From Nautilus pompilius (taxonomy: Eukaryota; Mollusca; Cephalopoda; Nautilida; Nautilidae): 64,000 nucleotides of DNA. This document shows positions 11,226 through 21,285 of this stretch, in pieces. Below the pieces are notes generated by a model, which worked only from the letters and a program-made list of their open reading frames with translations, ran no database searches and was not told the origin of the DNA. The DNA lies in assembly GCA_018389105.1 (NCBI GenBank), contig JACATO010000092.1, forward strand, positions 124,001-188,000, given 5' to 3'. The stretch's first letter is position 1. Each line of letters starts with the position of its first letter. Position numbers and translations under genes: made by a program.

Positions 11226-14200
11226 TAATTTCTCAAACTCCTTCTAAAGGACAACATTTTATGCATTTTCTATGTTCTTCCCTTGCACCAACTAAATTAG
11301 CATTATATGGTATAGTGAATTCTAATTTTCCGTGCTGGTTATATTCATCCTGTTTTTAACAAATGAAACCAAATGGTTAATTTCTCTGGTCTTTTTTTTT
11401 TTTTTTAATAAAGCATATTTTTAAGGAACTGCTTATTGTATTCATCACTAAAAGTAAAAAAAAATGATAAGTACCCTTGTTTATATCTGCCAGTCATGGG
11501 AGACTATTAGAATTCATCTTTTATCACTCCTCTATAATTGAACTATTTAACCATGGATTTCTTGGTTATGAAAGTGTAACTTTAGTATTATTATTTTGTT
11601 ACAATCTGTTGATGTGCTAAGAAGAACTTCAGTTATCCATTAGTTCTTTTGTTGTTGTTTTTTTTTTTTAGTTAGAAGCATATAGTTGAAACTACACTAC
11701 TGCTCTTTGGAGAATCTACCTACCTATCCAGGAGGCCCTTCAGTTTAGTTTATTTTGCTGATATATAACTGTCACTCAGGCCGGGCTGGTTTTATGATGT
11801 TTAAACAGTCGCCATATAATGTTTTGTGTCGTTTTACGTGTGTCTCATTAAACAAGTCAACAGAAAAAGATGTTAGCACTGCTCAGCTCTTCTTGTTTAG
11901 GTTAACATCGGTTAATATTTCAATCGGGGCTGCCTCTACCCCACTTAACTCTGCTCTAAGCCATTAGGCCCCTTCACCTCCTGTGTTGTAAATACTCAGC
12001 TATTGTTTATTTTTAGCCTAGTACCACTGGAATGTGAGGGGTCTGCTTCTGTACCAGGGGTCCTTCAGGGACTGCCTCTGGAGGGGTGGAAGGGCAGGGA
12101 ATGTGCAACAGGAGACTCTGCCCAAATGGCTTGTTGGTTGTTTGTTTAGTGGGTATTTAATTTTCACCTCCTAGGGTGCGTGGGTGAGGGGGCTTTAAAG
12201 AAAAAGTAGTGGGTTACACATCAAGGTTCCCAATTTTTCTAATTTATTTTAAGTTGTATATAAGAATTTCTCACTTGATAAAGTCTGTTTCTATTTTAAA
12301 ACATGACCTCCCTCATTTCTTGTATTTGAATGCAATAACAATTACTTTAAGATGCAGCTTTGGGGATAAAGGTAAGGGATTTGGTTAGGTGTTTTAAAAA
12401 AGTGAAGAAGGAAAAAGGATGCCAACTAACCTTGCCACCTGTTTTTCTCAAGATGAAAGAGGGAAGGAGTGTTTCTCGGATGAGAGGAGGAGGGTGGGAA
12501 TTTAGTTGGTCTTTTTACTGGAGAATTCTTAGAAGGAAAGACATTTGAAATATTGGGAACTTATTGTTGGTACCTGTCTCACACTGACTGTTGTTGGGGG
12601 GAGGGGTGTCCTAAAAGGAAACTAGAAAAGTTGGCATCATCTGAATTGCAGATGGAGGACTGCTGAATGAATACCTGAGATTCAGACTTGATTGGTTAAT
12701 GGAGATAAATCCTTTAAAGAAGATTGTTGTATGCTACTAACTCAATTTTCTTTATAGAAAAACCGCAAAAAATTACTGGACTAAGATTTTAGCTGGTAAA
12801 TATTGTAGATGCAGTATTGTGATGAAATAATTTCTTAGGTTGCTCTGGAATTTTAGATGCTCAGTCTGCTCCCAATAAGAAATCAAGTATAAACCTTTTG
12901 AAAATATTTTATCAAATGAGGTTGTGCTTTTCATTGTGAGATGAAAGTTAGTGATGATGGGCAATTTTCTTTTTGTTATCTGCTTTTCTTTGGCTGAATG
13001 TTGAGAGAGAAACTAACGTCCTGCACTCTCCATTAAGCCCGTTAGTTTAGTATCAGAGCTCTTTGCAGAATAATAAAAATATTTCTCTGATATAGGTTAG
13101 TAAACATTAATAAAACAACTAATGATGCAGTGTTTTATTATTGTCACAGGAATTTCATTCTTTTTTTTTTTGAAGCTAAGTTGGCTTATAAGCATCGTGA
13201 GGTCTTTCATGTTTGTTTTCTTTCAAAGTGCCAATGGAATTGTTTAATCATTAGCAAACTCTTGGCCTTAAAGCTGTTTTTGGTTTATTAGTACACGTTG
13301 AAGTTGTCTCCCTTAATTAACCTTCTCTGGATGATGAAATCACTGGTGCATGCTATGGCTAGTGTAGTTCTCTGTTGCTATGCAACACCTATGTATGACC
13401 TAGCAAAGTTGCACCTCACTTAATTATAAATGATTACATTAATAAAGATGTGGATGAAGAGGAAATGGTAAACAACAGCATTTACTTTTTTCCTTAAATT
13501 TCTGTCTTAAACAATTTGATGAATATTTCTTCTTTAAGAATTGATTATACGAATGAAAATGCAATTTAAAATGCTTATAAGACTTTGTATTATTGATTTT
13601 TAAACAAATTAACCATGTCCTCAGAGATAATTAAACACAGAGACATCTGAAATAGCATTAGAGTTCATTTCTGGTATATATTCTTCAGAAGATAGGGTTG
13701 AGAGAGATAAGTGGAGACATCAAGGAAAAAAAAACGAAGATCAGAACTGGGTGATTATTTTAAAAAGTCTGCTATACCTCTCATAGAATAGGATGGCAAG
13801 ATTTGCTCTCTTTACTCTGTTGGTTTAGAAAGCACCTGATGGTGTGTTTTACTGGAATGAAAAATCTCAAGTATTCAGATATTTTGAAACATTGCAGATT
13901 CTAAAAGATAAAAATATTGTAGAATTCTAGGGCTTTAGTTTAAATTGTCTATGCATTATAGTAAATATATATTTAATTTTTATATAGTAAGGGAGTATAT
14001 TTTGGTGGATTTAACTGCTTTGTTGTCATAATTATCTGGTTTTATACAATTATTGCATTTAAGAACTTTGGTTGAAAAGTCAATAGTATGTGCCCAAGTC
14101 TTTAACTATTCAGTTGAATCTATCAGTTTGGTGCAATCCTACACTATTTCCATTTATTTAACTACTGTATTTCTATTTAATCCATGCAGCATCTAAAACG

Positions 14201-14849
14201 TTCAGTGTACTAAGAGTGTTGTAAAGCCAGAGCTGAGATGTTAGGCAATTTATAAATTCGACAGCAATATTGGTATATTAAATAACTAAAACAATCTGTT
14301 ACTGTTCACACTCAAGCCCATAATTATTTGGAGAACACACTATTGGATCACTTCTCTCAGACACGCATTTACTTAGTATTTTAATCCATTCTCCCTGGAA
14401 TCAGTGTGCAAAAATGAACACTGAAAATTTTTCTCAGTAAGTTCGGTAACTTGATATCTTTTCCTAACTATAGACTCCTTTTGTTATACATTGAGACAGA
14501 ATGGCAGGTAGAAAGCAAGTTCAGTAGTAATACTAAAGATGAAATGATCTTGTCATCAACTAACTTTGGCTAGCTTGTCATCTCAGATGCAAATAGCACT
14601 TGACAGAATTCCATCTAGTGTAAAAATGAAATGCTTCATAGTACAGTTATGTTGATGAAAGTCACTAAGGAGGTTATGTGGAACTGGTACTATTGGTCAT
14701 AGATGCAGTTGAGGAAAAAAACTCAAACTCTCCAAAAGTGTTATCGTACTCCAGGATATGTTCTCTTAATAGATGACAAGTCTGTAGAGATTTGGCAAAA
14801 GACTTAGCTGCATGTCAATGCTTCTTCAACAACAAGATGCTGATTAGCA

Positions 14850-15474
14850 AAAAGTGATCTCAATGGATGCGTAGCTGCTCAAAAATGTTTGCTGCAGAGA
14901 GGCAAAAAGAGCCAGGCTGAAATGGACAGCAGAAATGAAACTGGGATTACCAAATCTGTAAGAAAGTGCTCTCCACAGATGAACTGTTTGGCATTAATCA
15001 ATGGCATTTTGTTCATAGGTGGACTGTGGAGCGGTACAATAGTCAGTGTAGCATGGAGGTGGATCAATACAAGTGTGTGGATAGATGTCAGCAAAAGGTG
15101 TTAAGAGATTTGCATAAAATCAAATGTATACTGACTGCCAACAGGTACAGAGGTCCTTATCTATCATGCCATTTCCCCAGGATGACATTTCATTGGGCAA
15201 GGATTCATTTTCTGATATGACAGCAACCCAAAGCATACGGCCAATGTAGTGAAAAGACTATCTGAGATCTAGAGAGGCTGCTGGAACATTCCCAAAGATG
15301 CCTTGGCCTGCACAAATTCCTGATATGAACATCATTGAGGCTATATGGGGTTATATGGCTACTAAGGAAGTCAAATGTCAACCAACCACCTTGGATGTAT
15401 TGTGGAAAGTAGGGAGCATGAAAACGAGGTGTCATTCTCTATATAAAGCAAAGAGCTCACATGCCAAATACTGA
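14850..15474 (+). pseudogene. Tc1-type transposase relic (Tc1/mariner superfamily)
   Basis: Several blocks of a Tc1 DDE transposase can be read in different frames. SDLNGCVAAQKCLLQRGKK matches the linker before the catalytic core. KKVLSTDELFG carries the first catalytic Asp (codon 14978-14980). DSNPKHTANVVKRL carries the second (15219-15221). WPAQIPDMNIIEAIWGYM carries the Glu (15337-15339), and SMKTRCHSLYKAKSSHAKY ends at a TGA at 15472-15474. The spacing between the second Asp and the Glu is not a multiple of three, and stops and frameshifts separate the blocks, so it cannot make enzyme. The N-terminal DNA-binding part should lie before 14850 but is not readable. I could not find convincing terminal inverted repeats. 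Identification rests on motif order and is strong. Confidence 0.88.
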
Positions 15475-17149
15475 CACACTGTACAATGTATTCATTTTTG
15501 TGTCTTTGTATATTTTCTATAATAATGTCTCTCAGCTGCTATTAGTTATTTTTGCATATCTTATGAGTGTTTCCATAGTTATTTTCAGTTCTGTCTATAT
15601 TTACTAAATATTTTTTAAAATAGTTTTAGGATTAAATTACCATTTATATATTAGGTACTTAAAAAAAAAAAAAACCTAGCTGGATACCATTAAGACAATG
15701 CTACTTTAGCCAGGCTTCATTTCAACATTTTTTAGTAATTAATATTGGAATATAATGTTCTTAATTTTAGATTGCCTGTGTTTGTAGATGTGTTGATCCT
15801 CCTCTCTCTGTGTATTGCAAATTTGTACTCTCAAAATTGCATTATGTTCTGATTTTGAAACTCCATATCTTCAGTTTTTATCATTTTCCAATGTTTACGC
15901 CACTTCATCCACTTTCAGTTGGTGGGAATTGGTACGAGTTAAACTGGAGCACTGGAGCAGAAAGATTGTCAGTCTCAAATGGTTTTCTGCTCCTTTATTT
16001 TTGATTGCCAAATCGTGCGGAAATTATTTTAAAAATGAATGGGTTCTTCTAAATATCGCTGCTTCACAATACGTTATTGGTTTAATAGGCATAAAATCAT
16101 TCCATTTTTTGGGGGGTGGTCAAATTAAAAAAAAAAAGTTTGTTTGTTTTTTATATTTTATTTTTGCGTGTTCAGAGTTGTTTCGATTTGCAGTGCGTGT
16201 AAGAATTCCAGAGTTTGAAACCAGTAAGAACGTGACTATGTCTCTCTTCTTTGTGGATCTGACTTCGAGATCTTGATGGCATCTCACAATAACGAACCAG
16301 GAGGTGAGGAGAACCACAGATCATCAGTTCTGATGTTCAAGCAGGTTACCTGGATATGGTGGTGGCTCCTCTTGAACCTTCACCAGGGGTAACCAGAACT
16401 TCTTTACTAGATCTCCATTCTACTGTAGGTGGAATTCCATGGACACAGAGACTAGTACAGAAGAGTGAAAAACATTTTAAGATGGGAATTCACTGAATCT
16501 CTTTAATTGCTTTTTGAAGCATTTTCTTTGGGAAAAAGAGGAAAATATACTCATTGGAAATTTTTTTCAATCAGCTCAATAGGAAATTTGATATATTTTT
16601 TTATTTTTATTGCAGTCAGATTTACTTTGCACTGTGATATTACTACAATGATTTATACTTTTACTCTTCCTAATACCTATCTCAAAATAAATAGATATTT
16701 TCAATTAGAAATGAATCAGCAAACAATATTAAGTTGCAATCTGATTTGGAATTTCAAAAAGCTTTCACTAATAATATGCAGTGATGCATAAACTATAATT
16801 GCAGTTATTTTATGTGTATTTTTCTATTTCATTTAACTTATATACCTTTCAGCATTTGTTGTATAGTTAATATAAGCTATTTAGATTTGTTTATCAACAT
16901 TTGAAAATATTTAGTAGTTATTATTATTGTCATCATTTTAAAATTTAAAAAAAAAACGATAATTTCCATTTAAAAGTTGACAACAAAATTATTAACTTTA
17001 AATTACAGTCAAATAAACTTAAATTTAATTGAGATATTTGTCAAGCTTGTGAATGCTTTTTTATTTTATATAAGAGAATCGGACTGAGAAATCTCTGGAA
17101 TTGTACATATTTCAAAGTGTCTACCTTTACAGCTGCAAGATTTATATTG

Positions 17150-17890
17150 TGGTAATAAGTTTTGAGGTTGATGCCTTTGCACCTGTCTTGTACCTACTCT
17201 CAATGGGTGCTGTCTCATGTTACCTGAACCACATACGTATGCACAGAATCAGCGTGGAGCAAAGCAAACTGAAGTAATAAAAAACCGTAAGGAGAGCTTT
17301 GCTTTGTCTGAATGATTGATCATGGCCGAAACCTGGCGCAAACATTCAGCTAACAAGTTCTTTTATCACTCTCTGTCTCTGTACGCACTACGAGTATTGA
17401 TGCTTTGTCAGTGTAAATTGGAAAGCCTGGGTGTTGTGAGTGGCAGATCCTTTGACAAATAGTCGTCACTGCGTTCTCTACCAACATAACTACATGGACG
17501 ATCATGTGAAGCCAAGGCAGGGCCAGCTTTAATAGGCCTATAATTGGGGTATCCATCATTGGAAATATGCACATATTACAGACAGCTCATGCACTAATGA
17601 TACTATGAATCTTGGCCGAGGTTTGCTTGTGACGTTTTTCGCACCTCTGGCATCATACAACCCTCCATTATTGCCTGTATTTGTTAGTAACTTGTCACTG
17701 GCAGGGAATATCATTATTAGTTCCACACAGACCGATGTCTGACGAGACTCAGAGTGTTCATTACTGTAGGAAGACTAATAGCAAAATAGCAGATCGGAAG
17801 TTACCGTTTCCAGATGGCACAACTTTTGTTGTCGTCGTTGTCATTGTCCCAACCCCCCCCAACCCGGTTCGTCTTTTTTGAATAAAGCTG
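17150..17890. other. Unidentified GC-raised segment, possibly a degraded repeat
   Basis: Base composition and k-mer texture differ from the flanks, much like the neighbouring transposons. The longest open frame is 75 codons on the minus strand (17350-17574) and matches nothing I know. An overlapping minus frame reads SNDGYPNYR, faintly like a motif near the Rep part of Helitrons, but no HUH, KYVYKG or helicase motif follows. It could be a relic of another element or a regulatory island. Confidence 0.3.
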
Positions 17891-18050
17891 TGTAGCATGC
17901 TGCCCATATGTGCTTACAACTTAGTCAAGTCAAAACAACTAAAAATTCTGATGATTTTTCCACACAAACTTTGATAAGTGGTACTTTTTTCTCTCTCTTT
18001 TTTTTGTACCTGTGATTTGTGAGATGTTACTGGTGTAACTTGGCAATTTA

Positions 18051-18080
18051 TTAGGTTGTTACAAAAGTTTTGTCGGTTTT
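18051..18080 (+). repeat. Mariner left terminal inverted repeat
   Basis: Thirty bases that match the reverse complement of the right end at all but one or two positions (TTTTGTCGG here, TTTTGTTGG in the partner). Preceded by TA. Confidence 0.96.
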
Positions 18081-18131
18081 CTTTTACCGCAAACACATGA
18101 GACTTCATATCATTGCTGAACATGAAGTTTA

Positions 18132-19129
18132 TTAATCATAGTAAGTTCCATTACAATCAGTACACTTCTGCCAACAAGTTACAAGCACATTTATACCATT
18201 TTGAAAAAAAAATTCTGGATTTTTAGAGTCAATAAACTGTTGGAAGGCAGTTTCAGTTGCTGCTTCATTGGAGGAAGCTGTCGAGGTGTTTGAAAAGGTG
18301 GTAGTCTGTGGGGGAAAGGTCTGGTGAATAGGCTGGGTGAAGGAGAACTTGGTACCCCAACCTGTTCAGTTTCTAAAGAGTCACTTGTGCAACAAGAGGA
18401 TGAGCATTGTCGTGGAGGAGGATTGGGCCTCGTTGATTCACCAATGCCGGATGTCGTTGGGAGAGTTTCTGATAAACAATGCTTAATTCACAACAGTACC
18501 TTTCAGCTTTGATGGTTTTGCCTGGTTGCAAGAAGTTAGTGGATGACACCAGTTGCAGTCCACCAGGCAGTAACTGTGACCTTCTTTCGGTGGTGGCTGC
18601 ATTTTGGAATGTGGTTAGATGCCTTGTCTTTGTTAACCACTGTGCTGATCATTTGCTATTGTCGTAAAGATCTATTTTTCATCACACGTAATGATTCGGT
18701 CAAGAAATGGGTCGTTTTTGTTTCTTTTGACAAACAAAGAGCAGATGTCCTATCGATGATTTTGTTGTTGTTCATTCAACTTGTGAGGCACCCACTTGTC
18801 AATCCTTTTACCTGGCCGATTGTGTCAAGATGCTGGGAAACAGTTTCAATGCTTATATCAAGCTTTCTAGCAATTTCTTTCACTGTTTTTCTTGGATCGG
18901 CTTCAACTGAGGCTTTCAGATGGCCGTCATCACAGCTGGAGGACATCCGCTATGTTCCTTATCATCCAGGCTCACATCTCCTGATCAAAACTTTGCCAAC
19001 CATTGTTGTACTGTGCACTCATTTGCTATGTCCTTGCCCATGGTTGCTTAATGTTACGAGTTGCCTCACTTGCTTTCGGCCTGGTTTGAACTTGTGAAGC
19101 AAAATGGCACGAAAATCTTTTCTATCCAT
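18132..19129 (-). pseudogene. Mariner transposase pseudogene (DD34D triad readable)
   Basis: Reading the minus strand from ATG at 19129, the start is MDRKDFRAILLHKFKPGRK, the usual mariner N-terminus. A helix-turn-helix block VEADPRKTVKEIARKLDIS follows. DRIITCDEK carries the first catalytic Asp (codon 18683-18681). DNAHPLVAQVTL carries the second (18411-18409), and HPAYSPDLSPTDYHLF carries the third (18306-18304). Exactly 34 residues lie between the last two, as in the family. The end is CTDCNGTYYD with TAA at 18134-18132. The 998-bp span is not a multiple of three. Frame shifts lie in the N-terminal half, and in-frame TAG codons occur at 18674-18672 (at a usual Trp position) and 18375-18373. 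It is dead but about full length (about 332 codons against about 345). Confidence 0.95.
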
Positions 19130-19288
19130 GCTTCACTCTGAACCTTGAAACCAATATCCATTTTATGATTTTTGAAAAGGTAGGTTTTGCATAATGTTTG
19201 CCAAAGCACACGCTACAAAACGATATATAACTTATCTACATACACCTTCACAAGCAGGCAGAAAATGAACCCAAAATTAACATAATTA

Positions 19289-19318
19289 AAAACCAACAAA
19301 ACTTTTGTAACAACCTAA
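19289..19318 (-). repeat. Mariner right terminal inverted repeat
   Basis: Ends ...AACTTTTGTAACAACCTAA followed by TA, the mirror of the left end at 18051. Confidence 0.96.
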
Positions 19319-19466
19319 TATTATCCCCTTAAACAGCATGGATTGACTAGTGCGAGGAAAGTACTCTTAAAAGATACATTATCTTTTGAAGATATCTTTC
19401 AGACCACTTTCTTATTTGAAGATCAGAATTACCTGCTCTATATAAACACCAACAAGTAAATGTATA

Positions 19467-20131
19467 CAGGAATACCTCGGCTCGCATAAATTTGACTTTA
19501 CATAAGAAATAAATTCAAAAAAAAAATTCGAGATACGGCAAAAATGTAATGTAGCGCTCTGTATGAGTACCTGGGTATGAGTGGGCACTACTTTGAGCCG
19601 TGGAGTAATGCTCGCTGGGGTCTGAGTTTGTTAGTTGCCCAGTATCCCTCTCCCACGCTCTTAGTTGTGCGTTAGTGTCCATCACATGAGTTTAGTTGTG
19701 CATAAATCTTTTCATTTTCATGTAAATGTTTCCATTGCAAGTCATGGCACCAAACTGTAAAAGTGATGCTGGTGCTAGTGTTTCCGCAAAGAAGCGAAAG
19801 GTGATTATGCTTGAAGAGAGGGTGAGCATAATAGAGAAATATGAAGACGCGCAAACCTCATCTTCCATTATGTGTGGGCGGTCAACATGGTAGTGAGAGA
19901 CAAAGACCATATTAAACAATACGTGAAAGGATCTGCCCCCATGAAATATATGGTGATACCGAAACAAAGGATTGGTGTGATTCCAGAGATGGAGAAATTG
20001 TTGACGGTGTGGATGCAACCCTAACCCTGCCTACCTTTATGCTTATGTAAGATTAACGTATATGTGCGAGTTCAACCTACATATAGCTGACTGCACCATA
20101 ACCCTTATTTATGTAAGTCAGGGTAACCCTG
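19467..20131 (+). mobile_element. Pogo/Tigger-like DNA transposon, internally deleted
   Basis: The 665-bp element starts CAGGAATACCTCGGCTCGC and ends with the diverged inverted copy ...AGTCAGGGTAACCCTG. TA lies on both sides (19465-19466, 20132-20133), the target duplication of Tc1/mariner/pogo elements. About 20 of the outer 29 bases can be paired, including CATAAAT. Inside is only the N-terminal part of a CENP-B/Tigger-type transposase. The catalytic DDE domain is missing, so it is a deletion derivative that would have needed a partner element to move. Confidence 0.88.
19744..20024 (+). pseudogene. Tigger/CENP-B-like transposase N-terminus, frameshifted
   Basis: From ATG 19744 the frame reads MAPNCKSDAGASVSAKKRK then VIMLEERVSIIEKYEDAQ and stops at TAG 19891-19893. 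In another frame the next part follows: RDKDHIKQYVKGSAPMKYM, then PEMEKLLTVWMQP, with TAA at 20022-20024. Tigger transposases have the same order: basic Ala/Ser-rich start, psq-type helix-turn-helix, KDKDRI and KGSAPMKS-like blocks, then the MEKLL of the CENP-B-type domain. The recognition-helix part between the two frames is shortened, and everything after the start of the second DNA-binding domain is lost. Confidence 0.9.
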
Positions 20132-20554
20132 TACATATATATATATATTGCCCACAATGACAATCTTTTGTAGAGTGATACTTTTCCAACTTTTGCATTG
20201 TCTTACATAACTATACCATAACCACGTAATCCTATTTTACCTATTGGAGAGTACAGCAGTAAAATTGGAGATTTTCTCTGAATTTTTGCAGTTCTAATTT
20301 AACATTAGATAAAACTTATGTGAATTTAACAAACTAATATGTAAAGTGACTTTTTTCAGCTTTTAATGTATTAAAATGCATGCAAGTCAGATAAATAAAT
20401 TTAAAAAAATTTAGTTATTTTGTTTGCTTTTTTTCTTATGGTCTAACCAAAAACTGTTTCATCGAATCATTTTATTTTTTAAAATATTAATGGTTGAATC
20501 TGTAGCAAAAGGTCAACTTTGCACACTGCTTGCCAGAGATTCAGGAAGGCTGCC

Positions 20555-20591
20555 ATAGACATGTTTCGTGTAACTTAAATTGCATGTCTAT
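20555..20591. repeat. 9-bp perfect inverted repeat
   Basis: ATAGACATG (20555-20563) pairs with CATGTCTAT (20583-20591) around a 19-base spacer. It may be the core of another small foldback element; a TTTTACATAAGAA string just downstream resembles the inner end of the pogo-like element at 19467. Confidence 0.45.
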
Positions 20592-21202
20592 CGAGGTAAT
20601 TTTACATAAGAATGTAAATGATAAAAGCTACTATCTCTGCATTGATTGCTCAAAAATTTAGGGAAAGGCCTTGACATAAGAGTATGTTCTTAGTCACATA
20701 ACGCATGGTTGCTGGTGGTTTGTTTGTGAAAACAGCTATCTGGTTCAGCACTTGGTCGGCTGTAAGATATGATACACTCGAGAACACTATTTCCTGCCAA
20801 TTCTGGCATCAACTGAGAGATGTTCTTGACACTGTGCCTGTATAAGGTATCTATTATATTTCTTGTGATATTGCTAAGATTTATCAGATTGCTGTTAAAT
20901 AATAGTTGAAAATTCTGAGACAGCTGTAGACCCATCAGATTACATGTTTAGGCATAAAACTTAAATACATAGTCATTTAACTTTTTGGTAGACTATTGAT
21001 GCTATTTGTGGGAGGTCCCTCTTCTGGCTTTTGTGGTATAGGGACATCTCATAAAGGCAAGGTAGTAGAGAGGTAGCCTGAGGGTATTAACCTTGGTAAC
21101 CAAGCAAGTTACCTAGGTACAGTTCACTGTTTCTTGAGTGGTGGTCAAAGTGCAAGCCAATCAAATTATCCATGGAATCTCTACCACAAGAAGTAGAAAA
21201 CC

Positions 21203-21285
21203 CTACTAGAACTTTTCATTTTTAGATTATGGGAGAAACAGGAGAGCTTGAGGAAGTTTGCCAAATCAAGCCAATCCAGACTGCT
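21203..21285 (-). repeat. SINE copy, tRNA-derived family, diverged (minus strand)
   Basis: On the plus strand it shows CTACTAGAACTTTTCATTTT, the reverse of the family 3' end. AGATTATGGGAGAAAC and a degraded body ending TTTGCCAAATCAAGCC follow. The middle part (CTTCATCAGCCAGC) is mostly lost. Confidence 0.5.

Larger units (their letters stand above)
18051..19318 (-). mobile_element. Mariner-family DNA transposon, full length, inactive
   Basis: The element is 1268 bp, typical of mariner. It is bounded by near-perfect 30-bp terminal inverted repeats starting TTAGGTTGTTACAAAAGTTT and flanked on both sides by the TA target duplication (18049-18050 and 19319-19320). A transposase pseudogene fills the interior on the minus strand. 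The TIR sequence resembles the TTAGGTTG-type ends of known mariners. It moved by cut-and-paste using a DD34D transposase. In-frame stops and frameshifts now make it non-autonomous, though the intact ends could in principle have been mobilised in trans by a relative. The low TIR divergence suggests a fairly recent or late-decaying copy. Confidence 0.96.

Noticed and set aside
15815-16276. 153-codon plus-strand open frame
   Set aside because: Biased to AT-rich codons, with a Lys run and hydrophobic residues as expected from T-rich DNA; no motif and no support from splice sites.
17350-17574. Possible Helitron Rep fragment (overlapping frame reads SNDGYPNYR)
   Set aside because: Only one short resemblance; no HUH motif, helicase motif or Helitron terminus is seen nearby.
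18543-19097. 184-codon open frame on the plus strand
   Set aside because: It lies antisense to the mariner transposase pseudogene, whose minus-strand motifs are clear.
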